Source of the DNA: Thiotrichales bacterium
Lineage (GTDB): Bacteria > Pseudomonadota > Gammaproteobacteria > Thiomicrospirales > Thiomicrospiraceae
Length of the DNA: 50,867 nt
NCBI GenBank assembly: GCA_022759035.1
Contig: JAEMQD010000031.1
Coordinates: 9,745 to 60,611 of the forward strand
Reading direction: 5' to 3'
Shown here: positions 32,692-41,106 of the stretch, piece after piece
Numbering within the stretch: position 1 is the stretch's first letter
How the letters are laid out: every line of letters begins with the position of its first letter
The notes under the pieces: generated by a model
Seen by the model: the letters and a program-made list of their open reading frames with translations, nothing else
Told to the model about the DNA's origin: nothing
The model's database searches: none
Program-made: the position numbers and the translations under genes

Positions 32692-33047
32692 TTAGCGCCT
32701 GCTTCTTCCAACTCTTTCTTAGCTTTTTCAGCGTCGTCTTTAGACACACCAGCTTTAACAACTGTTGGAGCACCTTCAACTGCGTCTTTTGCTTCTTTTA
32801 AGCCTAAGCCAGTTAATCCACGAACAACTTTAATTGCTGCAACTTTATTTGCGCCTGCATCTAACAATACAACGTCAAATTCAGTCTTTTCTTCAGCAGC
32901 TTCTGCTGGGCCAGCAGCTGGGCCAGCAGCAACAGCAACAGCAGCAGTTACGCCAAATTTTTCTTCCATCGCAGAAATTAATTCAACGATTTCCATAACA
33001 GACATGTTTGCAACAGCATTTAAGATGTCTTCTTTAGTAACAGCCAT
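32676..33047 (-). CDS. rplL: 50S ribosomal protein L7/L12 (bL12)
   Basis: Stalk protein recruiting translation GTPases, 123 residues. N-terminal dimerisation region [33 protein letters not shown], an Ala/Gly/Pro hinge ([17 protein letters not shown]) around residues 38-55, and the C-terminal factor-binding domain [41 protein letters not shown]. It lies 44 bases after rplJ. Confidence 0.98.
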   Translation of the reverse strand: MAVTKEDILNAVANMSVMEIVELISAMEEKFGVTAAVAVAAGPAAGPAEAAEEKTEFDVVLLDAGANKVAAIKVVRGLTGLGLKEAKDAVEGAPTVVKAGVSKDDAEKAKKELEEAGAKAEIK

Positions 33048-33091
33048 GATTTATCTCCTAAAAACAGGGTTCGAGTAACGAAAATTGGGAA

Positions 33092-33586
33092 TTATGCGGC
33101 TTGTTTCGCGTCGCGAACAGCAGCCAACGTGCGAGCAAGCTTGCCCACTGGTGCTTTCATAACGCTCATTAGCATCGCAATTGCTTGATCGCGGTTCGGC
33201 AATGCCGCAATTGCAGCAAGGCGATCAGCACCCAAGACGCCAGAACCAATCGACAAAGAACGTGCAACGAGCTTGTCATTTTTCTTAGCAAAGTCTTGAG
33301 CTACTTTTGCCGCAGAACCATGATCTTCTGTTGAAAACAACAGAATCATTGGTCCCGTTAATGTATCTGCCATCGGCTCATGTGAAGAACCCGCAAAAGC
33401 ACGACGTGCCAGTGTGTTTTTAACAACACGAACAGTCACATTTGCTTTACGCGCTTCGCCACGTAAGCTATCCATCTGCGCAGCTGTTAAACCACGGTAT
33501 TCCGCAGCAACGACAGCCAATGCCGATTTCGCCAACGCAGACACTTCCTCGACGACCTGTTTTTTGTCTTCAAGTCTAAGTGCCAT
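33092..33586 (-). CDS. rplJ: 50S ribosomal protein L10 (uL10)
   Basis: Stalk base that anchors L7/L12 dimers and represses its own mRNA, 164 residues. MALRLEDKKQVVEEVSALAKSALAVVAAEYRGLTAAQMDSLR and VRVVKNTLARRA are family signatures; the C-terminal helix for L12 binding ends KLARTLAAVRDAKQ. A structured leader typical of L10 control precedes it (33630-33710), with TTAGGAGA before the ATG. Confidence 0.97.
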   Translation of the reverse strand: MALRLEDKKQVVEEVSALAKSALAVVAAEYRGLTAAQMDSLRGEARKANVTVRVVKNTLARRAFAGSSHEPMADTLTGPMILLFSTEDHGSAAKVAQDFAKKNDKLVARSLSIGSGVLGADRLAAIAALPNRDQAIAMLMSVMKAPVGKLARTLAAVRDAKQAA

Positions 33587-33629
33587 TGATTTCTCCTAAC
33601 GAGTGAACCATCTCATGATGGTGGCTTCC

Positions 33630-33710
33630 CTTCTGCGCAGGACATTAAGCTAAAAATTTAGCGCCTGCGGTCTGAGATGAGCAGCCTTGCATGCAAGGAC
33701 AGCCATCTCG
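33630..33710 (-). promoter_or_regulatory. L10-type mRNA leader upstream of rplJ
   Basis: The 139-base rplA-rplJ gap folds into nested stems: GAGATG/CATCTC (33674-33679, 33704-33709) enclosing CCTTGCATGCAAGG, and CCTGCG/CGCAGG (33664-33669, 33636-33641) enclosing GCTAAA/TTTAGC. Position, size and stem order fit the autoregulatory L10 leader that binds L10(L12)4 in many bacteria. A small hairpin ACCATC/GATGGT lies nearer the start codon. Confidence 0.7.
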
Positions 33711-33725
33711 TGTACTCAAACGCAA

Positions 33726-34427
33726 TTAAGCGTTTAAGCTCACACTGTTCATATCAACAGTTACCCCAGGACCCTGGGTTGATGATATGGTAACTTTTTT
33801 CATATACACGCCTTTTGCAGCGGCAGGTTTTGCTTTTTGCAAATCAGACAGTAATGCAACTAAGTTTTCTTTTAATGCTGCTGGTTCGAATGCCAACTTG
33901 CCAATTGTGCTGTGTACCACGCCACCTTTGTCTGCACGGAAACGTACTTGACCTGCTTTAGCATTCTTAACTGCTGTAGCAACATCTGGTGTTACTGTAC
34001 CCACTTTGGGGTTAGGCATCAAACCACGTGGGCCTAACACTGTACCTAAAGCACCAACAACGCGCATTGCGTCTGGGCTAGCAATAACAACGTCAAAGTC
34101 CATCATACCGGCTTTAACTTGTTCTGCTAAATCATCCATACCAACAAACTCAGCACCAGCTTCTTTTGCCTTCTCAGCATTAGCGCCCTGTGTAAACACA
34201 GCAACACGTACTGTTTTACCTGTACCGTTTGGTAGCACTGTCGCACCACGAACAACTTGATCAGATTTACGTGGGTCAATACCAAGATTCACCGCAACAT
34301 CCATTGATTCAGAAAATTTGGTAGATGCAAATGATTTTAAAATTGCGACTGCTTCATCAATTGCATAAGTTTTTGTTGAAGAAACTGCTGCACGCATCGC
34401 CTTCTGACGTTTAGTTAACTTAGCCAT
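33726..34427 (-). CDS. rplA: 50S ribosomal protein L1 (uL1)
   Basis: L1-stalk protein that helps release E-site tRNA and represses rplK-rplA in E. coli, 233 residues. Conserved: [40 protein letters not shown] and the signature [16 protein letters not shown] near residue 130. It is 3 bases from rplK. Confidence 0.98.
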   Translation of the reverse strand: MAKLTKRQKAMRAAVSSTKTYAIDEAVAILKSFASTKFSESMDVAVNLGIDPRKSDQVVRGATVLPNGTGKTVRVAVFTQGANAEKAKEAGAEFVGMDDLAEQVKAGMMDFDVVIASPDAMRVVGALGTVLGPRGLMPNPKVGTVTPDVATAVKNAKAGQVRFRADKGGVVHSTIGKLAFEPAALKENLVALLSDLQKAKPAAAKGVYMKKVTISSTQGPGVTVDMNSVSLNA

Positions 34428-34430
34428 CTA

Positions 34431-34859
34431 TCAACCCTCTACCGTTAAACCCATGCTACGCGCAGTACCCATAATTGAGCGCTTAGCAGCATCGATATCG
34501 TTTGCATTCAAATCTGGCATCTTCGTTGTTGCAATTTGTTCTACTTGTGCATCAGTTACCTTACCTACTTTATTGCGGTTAGGAATTGCCGAGCCACTTG
34601 TAATACCTGCTGCTTTTTTCAACAAATATGATGCTGGCGGGGTTTTAAGAATAAAACTGAAGCTTTTGTCAGCATACACAGTAATCACAACTGGCAATGG
34701 TAAGCCTGGTTCCATACTTTGTGTTGCCGCATTGAATTCTTTACAGAATCCCATAATATTCACACCTTTTTGACCCAACGCTGGACCAATGGGTGGTGAT
34801 GGGTTTGCTTTACCAGCTGGTACTTGCAGCTTAATATAGCCTGCGATTTTCTTTGCCAT
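34431..34859 (-). CDS. rplK: 50S ribosomal protein L11 (uL11)
   Basis: GTPase-centre protein needed for stringent-response signalling through RelA, 142 residues. The proline-rich N-terminal switch [32 protein letters not shown] and the C-terminal rRNA-binding [12 protein letters not shown]-type end ([15 protein letters not shown]) are present. A hairpin-rich leader lies between nusG and this gene. Confidence 0.98.
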   Translation of the reverse strand: MAKKIAGYIKLQVPAGKANPSPPIGPALGQKGVNIMGFCKEFNAATQSMEPGLPLPVVITVYADKSFSFILKTPPASYLLKKAAGITSGSAIPNRNKVGKVTDAQVEQIATTKMPDLNANDIDAAKRSIMGTARSMGLTVEG

Positions 34860-34886
34860 TTTTTAGCTCCATATTATGGGTATAGC

Positions 34887-34925
34887 GTTTGACTCACATC
34901 AAACTTCCCGTGACTCTCACGAGTC
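34887..34925 (-). promoter_or_regulatory. Hairpins in the rplK leader (candidate L1 control site)
   Basis: Two inverted repeats occupy the nusG-rplK gap: GTTTGA/TCAAAC (34887-34892, 34899-34904) and GACTC/GAGTC (34912-34916, 34921-34925). L1 represses its operon by binding the rplK leader in E. coli. The match to the L1 site is positional only. Confidence 0.4.
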
Positions 34926-34932
34926 TATTAAA

Positions 34933-35463
34933 TCAGGCCGTCTTTTCGACTTGGGTAAATTCCAATTCGACAGGTGTCGAACGGCCAAAAATCAACACCG
35001 AAACTCTTAGCTTGTTCTTTTCATAATCGACTTCTTCAACAACCGCTTCAAAGTCAGCAAATGGACCATTCGTAACACGAACAACCTCACCAGGCTCGAA
35101 CAAAACCTTAGGACGTGGACGCTCAGCGCCTTCTTCCATACGTTGAAGAATCTGATTTGCCTCGCGATCAGTAATAGGCGCTGGCTTATCAGCCGTGCCG
35201 CCAATAAAACCCATCACGCGCGGCACACTGCGCACTAAATGCCAAGCAGCGTCATCCATTTCCATTTGAACCAACACATAACCAGGAAAAAATTTGCGCT
35301 CGCTTTTGCGTTTTTTACCTTCGCGAATTTCTACCACTTCTTCTGCCGGCACTAATATATCGCCAAACTTATCCTGAACACCTGCACGATCTACATATTC
35401 TTGCAGTGTTTTTTTGACATAATTTTCATAGCCAGAATAGGCGTGAACAACATACCATCTCAT
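34933..35463 (-). CDS. nusG: Transcription termination/antitermination factor NusG
   Basis: Polymerase-binding processivity factor linking transcription to Rho and ribosomal S10, 176 residues from ATG 35463 ([23 protein letters not shown]). The GTG one codon earlier is less likely because GGAG is 8 bases from the ATG. The N-terminal NGN domain includes [20 protein letters not shown]; the C-terminal KOW domain is [25 protein letters not shown]. It directly follows secE. Confidence 0.98.
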   Translation of the reverse strand: MRWYVVHAYSGYENYVKKTLQEYVDRAGVQDKFGDILVPAEEVVEIREGKKRKSERKFFPGYVLVQMEMDDAAWHLVRSVPRVMGFIGGTADKPAPITDREANQILQRMEEGAERPRPKVLFEPGEVVRVTNGPFADFEAVVEEVDYEKNKLRVSVLIFGRSTPVELEFTQVEKTA

Positions 35464-35466
35464 CAC

Positions 35467-35841
35467 TTACTCTCCACGCCCTGTGAGCCATTGAACACCC
35501 CACAAGAAAAACATATCAACAAACCACAAAAAAAGCCCAACGAAAAATACGGCAGCAAAAACAATCAACGTCATACGAATGGCCTGTTCTTTTGTCGGCC
35601 AAACCACTTGACGAACTTCGCGCTGCGTATCACGCAAATGCTTACGTGAATCCTGTCCAAAAGCAGTCGACCACACAACAGCAGTAGCGATAGCAACACC
35701 TACCAACAATACCAACACCCGCACAACAACAGGATAATCAGTAAAGACGTAATAAATCACCAACGCAGCAATGAGTAAGCTGATTGAAAGAAGATAACGC
35801 AATTTATCAACGGAACTAGTCGTACTGTTTATATGTTTCAT
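35467..35841 (-). CDS. secE: Protein translocase subunit SecE
   Basis: Essential clamp of the SecY channel, 124 residues with three predicted membrane helices (about residues 15-33, 40-60 and 95-117), the three-helix architecture of enterobacterial SecE. The conserved amphipathic segment EVRQVVWPTKEQAIRMT before the last helix is intact. The start has little ribosome-binding sequence (AAGCTAAGT). It lies 26 bases after tRNA-Trp and is probably cotranscribed with it and nusG. Confidence 0.95.
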   Translation of the reverse strand: MKHINSTTSSVDKLRYLLSISLLIAALVIYYVFTDYPVVVRVLVLLVGVAIATAVVWSTAFGQDSRKHLRDTQREVRQVVWPTKEQAIRMTLIVFAAVFFVGLFLWFVDMFFLWGVQWLTGRGE

Positions 35842-35867
35842 ACTTAGCTTGAAATGAAATGTGAATT

Positions 35868-35941
35868 TGGCAGGGGATGAAAGAATCGAACTCTCACCAA
35901 AGGATTTGGAATCCTTCGTTCTACCATTAAACTAATCCCCT
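35868..35941 (-). tRNA. tRNA-Trp (CCA anticodon)
   Basis: A 74-base cloverleaf with acceptor arm AGGGGAT/ATCCCCT, anticodon loop TTCCAAA (anticodon CCA), T-loop TTCGATT and an encoded 3' CCA. It is the first gene of the secE-nusG transcript, immediately after an overlapping terminator/promoter element. Confidence 0.97.
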
Positions 35942-35962
35942 GGAATCTTTGCTATTTAAAGC

Positions 35963-35993
35963 AAAACAGCTAGGTATTATACCTAGCTGTTTT
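35963..35993. terminator. Perfect hairpin after the second tuf gene
   Basis: AAAACAGCTAGGT (35963-35975) pairs perfectly with ACCTAGCTGTTTT (35981-35993) around ATTAT. With flanking A and T runs it can terminate in either direction. A second, weaker hairpin (AAGTG/CACTT, 36003-36021) lies nearer the tuf stop. The -10 of the next promoter lies in its loop. Confidence 0.75.
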
Positions 35994-36004
35994 TATTTTT
36001 TCAA
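35976..36004 (-). promoter_or_regulatory. tRNA-Trp-secE-nusG promoter
   Basis: TTGAAA (-35) and perfect TATAAT (-10) with a 17-base spacer on the minus strand, about 35 bases before tRNA-Trp. The -10 falls in the loop of the hairpin at 35963-35993. Confidence 0.8.
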
Positions 36005-36028
36005 GTGCTTTTAAAACACTTAGGGTTA

Positions 36029-37219
36029 TTAAGCTAATACTTTAGCAACAACACCAGCGCCTACTGTACGACCACCTTCACGAATTGCGAAGCGTAGGCC
36101 TTCTGACATCGCGATTGGTTGAATTAATTCAACCGACATTTTCACGTTGTCGCCTGGCATTACCATTTCTACGCCGTCTGGTAGCACACATGCACCAGTT
36201 ACGTCTGTTGTACGGAAGTAGAACTGTGGACGGTAGTTATTGAAGAATGGGGTATGACGACCACCTTCTTCTTTAGAGAGAATGTACACTTCACATTCAA
36301 ATTTGGTGTGTGCTTTTACTGTACCTGGCTTAGCTAGTACTTGGCCACGTTGTACGTCTTCACGCTTAGTACCACGTAATAGGATACCTGCGTTGTCGCC
36401 TGCTTCACCTTGGTCTAGTAATTTACGGAACATTTCTACGCCAGTTACTGTCGTTGTTTGTGTATCTTTAATACCCAAAATTTCGACGGTTTCACCAACT
36501 TTGATTACGCCAGTTTCGATACGACCAGTTACGACTGTACCACGACCTTGAATTGAGAATACGTCTTCAATTGGCATTAGGAATGGTTTGTCTACTGCGC
36601 GTTCTGGCAATGGGATGTAGTCGTCTAGCGCTTGCAATAGTTTTAGGACTGCTGGTTCGCCAATTTCTGATTGGTCGCCTTCAACTGCTTTTAGTGCTGA
36701 GCCTGTGATGATTGGTGTGTCGTCACCTGGGAAGTCGTAAGATGATAGTAGTTCACGGATTTCCATTTCTACTAGTTCTAACAATTCTGCGTCATCTACC
36801 ATGTCAGCTTTGTTTAGGAATACAACAATGTATGGTACGCCTACTTGACGTGACAATAGAATGTGTTCACGTGTTTGTGGCATAGGACCGTCTGCTGCTG
36901 AACAAACAAGAATCGCGCCGTCCATCTGTGCGGCACCAGTAATCATATTTTTTACATAGTCAGCGTGACCTGGACAGTCTACGTGCGCGTAGTGACGTGT
37001 TGTTGATTCATATTCAACGTGTGAGGTGTTAATTGTAATACCACGTGCTTTTTCTTCTGGTGCGTTGTCGATCTGGTCGTAACCTTTCGCTTCACCACCA
37101 AATTGACGCGCTGACACAATCGTTAATGCCGCTGTCAATGTCGTTTTACCGTGGTCTACGTGTCCAATCGTGCCTACGTTTACGTGCGGCTTCTTACGTT
37201 CAAACTTTTCCTTAGCCAT
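36029..37219 (-). CDS. tuf: Elongation factor Tu (copy 2, tRNA-tuf operon)
   Basis: The encoded 396-residue protein is identical to the copy at 19762-20952, and every stretch of DNA I compared between the two genes is identical. Identity begins about one base outside the stop codon and ends right at the start codon: the upstream sequences (GATAGCTTCC in copy 1, GAGATATACC in copy 2 on the plus strand) differ at once. The 44 in-frame codons upstream of 37219 run through tRNA-Thr and are not coding. The copy follows three tRNA genes, the classical thrU-tufB type arrangement. Confidence 0.99.
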   Translation of the reverse strand: MAKEKFERKKPHVNVGTIGHVDHGKTTLTAALTIVSARQFGGEAKGYDQIDNAPEEKARGITINTSHVEYESTTRHYAHVDCPGHADYVKNMITGAAQMDGAILVCSAADGPMPQTREHILLSRQVGVPYIVVFLNKADMVDDAELLELVEMEIRELLSSYDFPGDDTPIITGSALKAVEGDQSEIGEPAVLKLLQALDDYIPLPERAVDKPFLMPIEDVFSIQGRGTVVTGRIETGVIKVGETVEILGIKDTQTTTVTGVEMFRKLLDQGEAGDNAGILLRGTKREDVQRGQVLAKPGTVKAHTKFECEVYILSKEEGGRHTPFFNNYRPQFYFRTTDVTGACVLPDGVEMVMPGDNVKMSVELIQPIAMSEGLRFAIREGGRTVGAGVVAKVLA

Positions 37220-37242
37220 GGAGATATACCTCACCGTTATCA

Positions 37243-37270
37243 AATATAACAAAAATGCCATAATAGCAAA
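37243..37270 (-). promoter_or_regulatory. Possible private promoter of tuf copy 2
   Basis: TTTGCT and an extended -10 (TGTTATATT) are 16 bases apart on the minus strand, 23 bases before the tuf ATG, downstream of the tRNA-Thr attenuator hairpin. Confidence 0.45.
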
Positions 37271-37297
37271 AAAGGCTGACTTGTTAAAGCCAACCTT
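37268..37297 (-). terminator. Attenuator-like terminator between tRNA-Thr and tuf
   Basis: On the minus strand AAGGTTGGCT pairs with AGTCAGCCTT (two G-U pairs, 6-base loop), followed by a T6 run. It starts 10 bases past the tRNA-Thr CCA end and would separate tRNA and tuf output. Confidence 0.7.
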
Positions 37298-37306
37298 TTT
37301 TGGTTT

Positions 37307-37382
37307 TGGTGCTTTTTGCAGGAATCGAACCTGCGACCTCATCCTTACCATGGATGCGCTCTACCGACTGAGCTAAAAAAGC
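37307..37382 (-). tRNA. tRNA-Thr (GGT anticodon)
   Basis: A 76-base cloverleaf: acceptor GCTTTTT, D arm GCTCAGTCGGTAGAGC, anticodon stem CATCC/GGATG with loop ATGGTAA (anticodon GGT), T-loop TTCGATT and encoded CCA. Third tRNA of the tRNA-tuf cluster. Confidence 0.97.
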
Positions 37383-37387
37383 TTAAT

Positions 37388-37461
37388 TGGAGCGGCCAGT
37401 GAGAATCGAACTCACGGCTCTAGCTTGGAAGGCTAGGGTATTACCATTATACGATGGCCGC
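37388..37461 (-). tRNA. tRNA-Gly (TCC anticodon)
   Basis: A 74-base cloverleaf: acceptor GCGGCC, anticodon stem CTAGC/GCTAG with loop CTTCCAA (anticodon TCC), T-loop TTCGATT, encoded CCA. Five bases separate it from tRNA-Thr. Confidence 0.97.
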
Positions 37462-37476
37462 AAACCTGAACAATCT

Positions 37477-37561
37477 TGGTGGTGGGGGTAGGATTCGAAC
37501 CTACGAAGGCGATGCCAGCTGATTTACAATCAGTCCCCTTTAGCCACTTGGATACCCCACC
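37477..37561 (-). tRNA. tRNA-Tyr (GTA anticodon)
   Basis: An 85-base class II tRNA with acceptor GGTGGGG, a long variable arm, anticodon loop TTGTAAA (anticodon GTA) and encoded CCA. First gene of the tRNA-tuf cluster, about 10 bases after the promoter. Confidence 0.97.
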
Positions 37562-37571
37562 AATTTTTTCA

Positions 37572-37600
37572 ATGATAAGCGCTAAACAAAAAAAGGTCAA
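37572..37600 (-). promoter_or_regulatory. tRNA-tuf cluster promoter
   Basis: TTGACC (-35) and TATCAT (-10) separated by 17 bases on the minus strand, right after the clpB stop. No terminator separates clpB from this promoter, so read-through from clpB is possible. Confidence 0.8.
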
Positions 37601-37614
37601 GCACTTTATGCGCT

Positions 37615-40188
37615 CTATGCAAAAACGAGCGCATCATCCTTAACATCAACACGTATATCCGCTCCTGGCAAATATTGTCCTTGCAAAATACGTGTCGCCA
37701 AAGTGTTTTCCAAATATTGTGCAATAGCGCGCTTTAATGGTCTTGCACCATAGATAGGATCAAAACCCACCTCTCCAAGAAAATCCATTGCAGCATCACT
37801 CATCACCAAATTCAAATCGCGTGCTTGCAAACGTTCACGCAAGCGTTGCAACTGAATAGCGACGATATGACGAATATTTGTTTTGTCTAATGGGTGGAAG
37901 ACAATCGTTTCATCAATACGGTTAATAAACTCGGGACGGAAATGACCGCTGACCACCTCCATAACACCTGCTTTCATTGTTGCATAATCTGCCTTACCCG
38001 CTAACTCACGAATCACACTGGATCCTAGGTTTGAGGTCATAACAATAACCGTATTACGAAAATCGACAGTACGCCCCTGCCCGTCAGTTAAACGACCATC
38101 GTCCAACACCTGCAATAAAATATTGAAAACGTCTGGATGCGCCTTCTCCACTTCATCCATTAATATCACAGAATAAGGTTTACGACGAACTGCCTCTGTT
38201 AAATAACCACCTTCTTCATAACCAACATAGCCAGGGGGCGCACCAATTAAACGTGCCACAGAATGCTTTTCCATAAACTCTGACATGTCAATGCGAACCA
38301 TTGCTTCATCGGTATCAAACAAGAAGGTTGCTAACGCTTTAGTAAGCTCGGTTTTACCGACACCAGTCGGCCCTAAAAACAAGAAAGAACCGCTTGGTTT
38401 GTTCGGATCAGACAGTCCAGCGCGCGCGCGACGAATCGCATTTGCTACCGCTGCAACAGCTTCCTCTTGACCAACAACCGATGCGCGCAATGTTTCTTCC
38501 ATGCGCAAGAGTTTTTCCCGTTCTCCTTCCATCATGCGCGCCACAGGAATGCCCGTCCAGCGCGAAACAACTTCAGAGATTTCTTCATCGGTTACACGGT
38601 TACGCAATAACTGATGCTGTACACCTTGCTCTTCAGTGGCTTCAGCGACCTTAAGTTTGGCCTCTAATTCTGGAATCTTTCCATATTGAAGCTCTGACAT
38701 TTTGGCGAGATCACCAGCTCGACGTGCTGCCTCTAAATCAATTCTTGCCTGATCAAGCTGCTCTTTGATCTGTTGCGCACCAGCTAAACTTGCTTTTTCT
38801 TGCTTCCAAATTGCTTCCAAATCAGCATATTCTTTTTCAAGCTTATCAATTTCTAAGTTAAGCACCTCTAAGCGTTTCTTAGATGCTTCGTCTTTTTCTT
38901 TTTGCATGGCCTCACGCTCAATTTTTAATTGAATTAAGCGGCGCTCTAATTTATCCATAGACTCAGGTTTAGAGTCAATTTCCATGCGAATACGACTTGC
39001 CGCCTCATCAATTAAATCAATCGCTTTGTCTGGCAATTGACGATCGCTAATATAGCGATGTGACAAAGTTGCTGCTGCAACAATGGCAGGATCGGTAATT
39101 TGCACACCATGGTGAACTTCGTATTTTTCTTTTAATCCACGTAAAATCGCAATGGTATCTTCAACGCTTGGCTCATCTACCAGCACCTTTTGAAAACGAC
39201 GCTCCAAAGCAGCATCTTTTTCAATATATTGCCGATATTCATCCAAGGTTGTAGCACCAATACAATGTAACTCGCCACGCGCCAAAGCAGGCTTAAGCAT
39301 GTTTCCTGCATCCATGGCACCATCGGCCTTGCCCGCACCGACCATGGTATGAATTTCATCAATAAACAGGATAATTTGCCCTTCGGCCTTGCCGACCTCT
39401 TTCAACACCGACTTTAAGCGTTCTTCAAAATCGCCACGAAACTTCGCGCCAGCTAACAGAGCACCCAAATCTAAAGACAATACACGTTTATTGCGAAGCC
39501 CTTCCGGCACCTCTCCATTAACGATACGCTGCGCCAAACCCTCGACAATCGCTGTCTTACCCACACCAGGCTCACCAATAAGAACTGGGTTATTTTTGGT
39601 ACGACGTTGCAACACCTGAATGGCGCGTCGAATTTCATTGTCTCTACCAATAACAGGATCCAATTTCCCTGCTTCTGCTCTGGCTGTCAAATCTAGCGTG
39701 TACTTTTCCAACGCCTGACGATTTTCTTCACTATTTTGTTCTTTCACTGTTTCTCCCCCTCGAATTGTTTGCAAGGCTTGTTTAAATGCAGCCTCAGTAA
39801 GTCCCGCTTGTTTTAAACTATCGACTAAAACATCTTTATTAACTAACAAGGCTTCGATGAACAGTTCACTCGCAACATAAACATCACCATGCTGTGTCGC
39901 TAGCTTTTCCATCTGTGTCAAAATACGCCCTACCGCTTGAGATAAATGCACATCTTGGCTGCCTTCCACTTGTGGCATACGATTTAACGCATCAGTTAAC
40001 AAACTACGTAATTTAGCAACATCCACACCAGCAAGCTGCAACAAAGGCGTCAATGCGCCATTTCCTGGCTCTGACAATACAAATAAAATGTGTGATGGCT
40101 CAATGAACTGATGCTGACGTTCAACTGCTAACGAATGCGCACTTTGTAATGCCTGCTGAAACGTAGTAGTAAACTTATCAAACTGCAT
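37615..40188 (-). CDS. clpB: ATP-dependent disaggregase chaperone ClpB
   Basis: Hexameric AAA+ protein that rescues aggregated proteins with DnaK, 857 residues from ATG 40188 ([14 protein letters not shown]). The ATG two codons earlier is only one base from GGGGG, whereas the chosen ATG is 7 bases away. N-terminal Clp repeat domain (residues 1-145), first Walker [14 protein letters not shown] near 205, the long coiled-coil middle domain (about 410-525) that distinguishes ClpB from ClpA/ClpC, and second Walker [14 protein letters not shown] near 605. A sigma32-like promoter precedes it. Confidence 0.98.
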   Translation of the reverse strand: MQFDKFTTTFQQALQSAHSLAVERQHQFIEPSHILFVLSEPGNGALTPLLQLAGVDVAKLRSLLTDALNRMPQVEGSQDVHLSQAVGRILTQMEKLATQHGDVYVASELFIEALLVNKDVLVDSLKQAGLTEAAFKQALQTIRGGETVKEQNSEENRQALEKYTLDLTARAEAGKLDPVIGRDNEIRRAIQVLQRRTKNNPVLIGEPGVGKTAIVEGLAQRIVNGEVPEGLRNKRVLSLDLGALLAGAKFRGDFEERLKSVLKEVGKAEGQIILFIDEIHTMVGAGKADGAMDAGNMLKPALARGELHCIGATTLDEYRQYIEKDAALERRFQKVLVDEPSVEDTIAILRGLKEKYEVHHGVQITDPAIVAAATLSHRYISDRQLPDKAIDLIDEAASRIRMEIDSKPESMDKLERRLIQLKIEREAMQKEKDEASKKRLEVLNLEIDKLEKEYADLEAIWKQEKASLAGAQQIKEQLDQARIDLEAARRAGDLAKMSELQYGKIPELEAKLKVAEATEEQGVQHQLLRNRVTDEEISEVVSRWTGIPVARMMEGEREKLLRMEETLRASVVGQEEAVAAVANAIRRARAGLSDPNKPSGSFLFLGPTGVGKTELTKALATFLFDTDEAMVRIDMSEFMEKHSVARLIGAPPGYVGYEEGGYLTEAVRRKPYSVILMDEVEKAHPDVFNILLQVLDDGRLTDGQGRTVDFRNTVIVMTSNLGSSVIRELAGKADYATMKAGVMEVVSGHFRPEFINRIDETIVFHPLDKTNIRHIVAIQLQRLRERLQARDLNLVMSDAAMDFLGEVGFDPIYGARPLKRAIAQYLENTLATRILQGQYLPGADIRVDVKDDALVFA

Positions 40189-40224
40189 AAACATGCCCCC
40201 AAAATCTTGATTAAACTGGAGGAT

Positions 40225-40255
40225 ATATGGCGATTGATAATAAAAAATTCAAGGG
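40225..40255 (-). promoter_or_regulatory. Heat-shock (sigma32-type) promoter of clpB
   Basis: On the minus strand CCCTTGAA, a 15-base spacer and CGCCATAT closely fit the sigma32 pattern (CTTGAA, 13-15 bases, CCCCATnT), about 35-40 bases before the clpB ATG. The -35 lies inside the 3' arm of the terminator hairpin of the upstream transcript. Confidence 0.75.
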
Positions 40256-40277
40256 CATTGAAAACAAATACCCTTGA
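40241..40277 (-). terminator. Terminator after the lexA transcript
   Basis: TCAAGGG/CCCTTGA hairpin (15-base loop) followed on the minus strand by ATTTTTTATT, 15 bases past the stop of the 57-codon gene. It shares bases with the clpB promoter. Confidence 0.65.
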
Positions 40278-40292
40278 CAAGAGGGGGATGAA

Positions 40293-40466
40293 TTATAGAT
40301 GGCGCGTAGAATGCCAAACGCGACTTGTTAGTACACGACGTGTATTCGTTTGTTCTGGTTGTAGCCAGCGCATAATACCTGCCAATAGTTTACTTGCTTT
40401 AGGCCGTGCAACCGTTTGCCCAACCCACATTTGACGACTCTGAGACCATTTCAATTGAACACGCAT
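40293..40466 (-). CDS. Small basic protein of unknown function downstream of lexA
   Basis: I do not recognise this 57-residue frame (MRVQLKWSQSRQMWVGQ to WHSTRHL). It is strongly basic, contains four tryptophans, and has no evident membrane helix or signal peptide. The ATG at 40466 is preceded by AAGGA at 6 bases spacing, better than the ATG cluster at 40490. It starts 33 bases after the lexA stop on the same strand and ends just before a terminator, so it is probably cotranscribed with lexA. It could be an SOS-induced small protein; it could also be spurious. Confidence 0.5.
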   Translation of the reverse strand: MRVQLKWSQSRQMWVGQTVARPKASKLLAGIMRWLQPEQTNTRRVLTSRVWHSTRHL

Positions 40467-40499
40467 ATTTAATCCTTTACGCATCATCATTTATAACAA

Positions 40500-41078
40500 T
40501 TAGCGATACTTTCGCATCAACCCAACCAAGACGCCAACAATACGCCACTCGCCTTCTGGACGAATCACTTCATAATTCGCGTTTTCTGGCCGCAACGCCC
40601 AATCCGATCCTTCTTTAATTAGCGTTTTAAGGGTCACCTCACCTTCAATTTCGGCAATAACAATATCGCCTTGCTTATAGGGCAAAGCCGTATCGATAAC
40701 CACGACATCACCTTCTAAAATTGCCGCATCTACCATGGAATCGCCTTTTACCCTAACCAAGATCGTTGTTGCTGCGTTATTAATTAGGTAACGATCAACA
40801 GCAATACCATCTTGCAAATCACTATCAGCAATGCCTGGCACACCAGCGCGAACAACCGATTGCGTCATCGTGCGCTCAAAAAACTTCTCATCGGGCGCTA
40901 CGCGTCTGTCTGGCGTGATAGATAAAAAACCAGCATCGACTAGACGCTTTACCAAAGCATGCACTGCTGATTTAGACGCCAAGCCCAACACATCCGCCAT
41001 CGTCGCATAGGAAGGTAAAGCGCGATGATCACGATAGTAGTCCTGCAATTTGCTTAAGTATTTCAAATCTTTTTTCAT
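40500..41078 (-). CDS. lexA: LexA-type SOS repressor
   Basis: Self-cleaving transcriptional repressor of the SOS regulon, 192 residues. The N-terminal winged helix-turn-helix is KYLSKLQDYYRDHRALPSYATMADVLGLASKSAVHALVKRLVDAGFL. The cleavage site is Ala-Gly in VVRAGVPGI near residue 80, the catalytic Ser is in VKGDSMVDA near 117, and the Lys in EVTLKTL near 155. The start is set at 41078 because the longer frame to 41123 begins upstream of the likely transcription start and includes an operator. Its promoter holds three palindromic operators, implying autorepression. The DNA-binding helix differs clearly from E. coli LexA, consistent with a different operator. Confidence 0.9.
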   Translation of the reverse strand: MKKDLKYLSKLQDYYRDHRALPSYATMADVLGLASKSAVHALVKRLVDAGFLSITPDRRVAPDEKFFERTMTQSVVRAGVPGIADSDLQDGIAVDRYLINNAATTILVRVKGDSMVDAAILEGDVVVIDTALPYKQGDIVIAEIEGEVTLKTLIKEGSDWALRPENANYEVIRPEGEWRIVGVLVGLMRKYR

Positions 41079-41106
41079 TGTCGTTGCAGATAACTGCCTT
41101 TCCTTT

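Noticed and set aside
19762-37219. The 1.2-kb direct repeat as a mobile element or assembly duplication
   Set aside because: It is the ordinary tuf pair; repeats end at the gene borders and both contexts are the classical ones.
40227-40277. Plus-strand 16-codon frame ([16 protein letters not shown]) with a perfect GGAGG
   Set aside because: It coincides with the clpB promoter and terminator on the other strand, has no visible plus-strand promoter and is too short to support.
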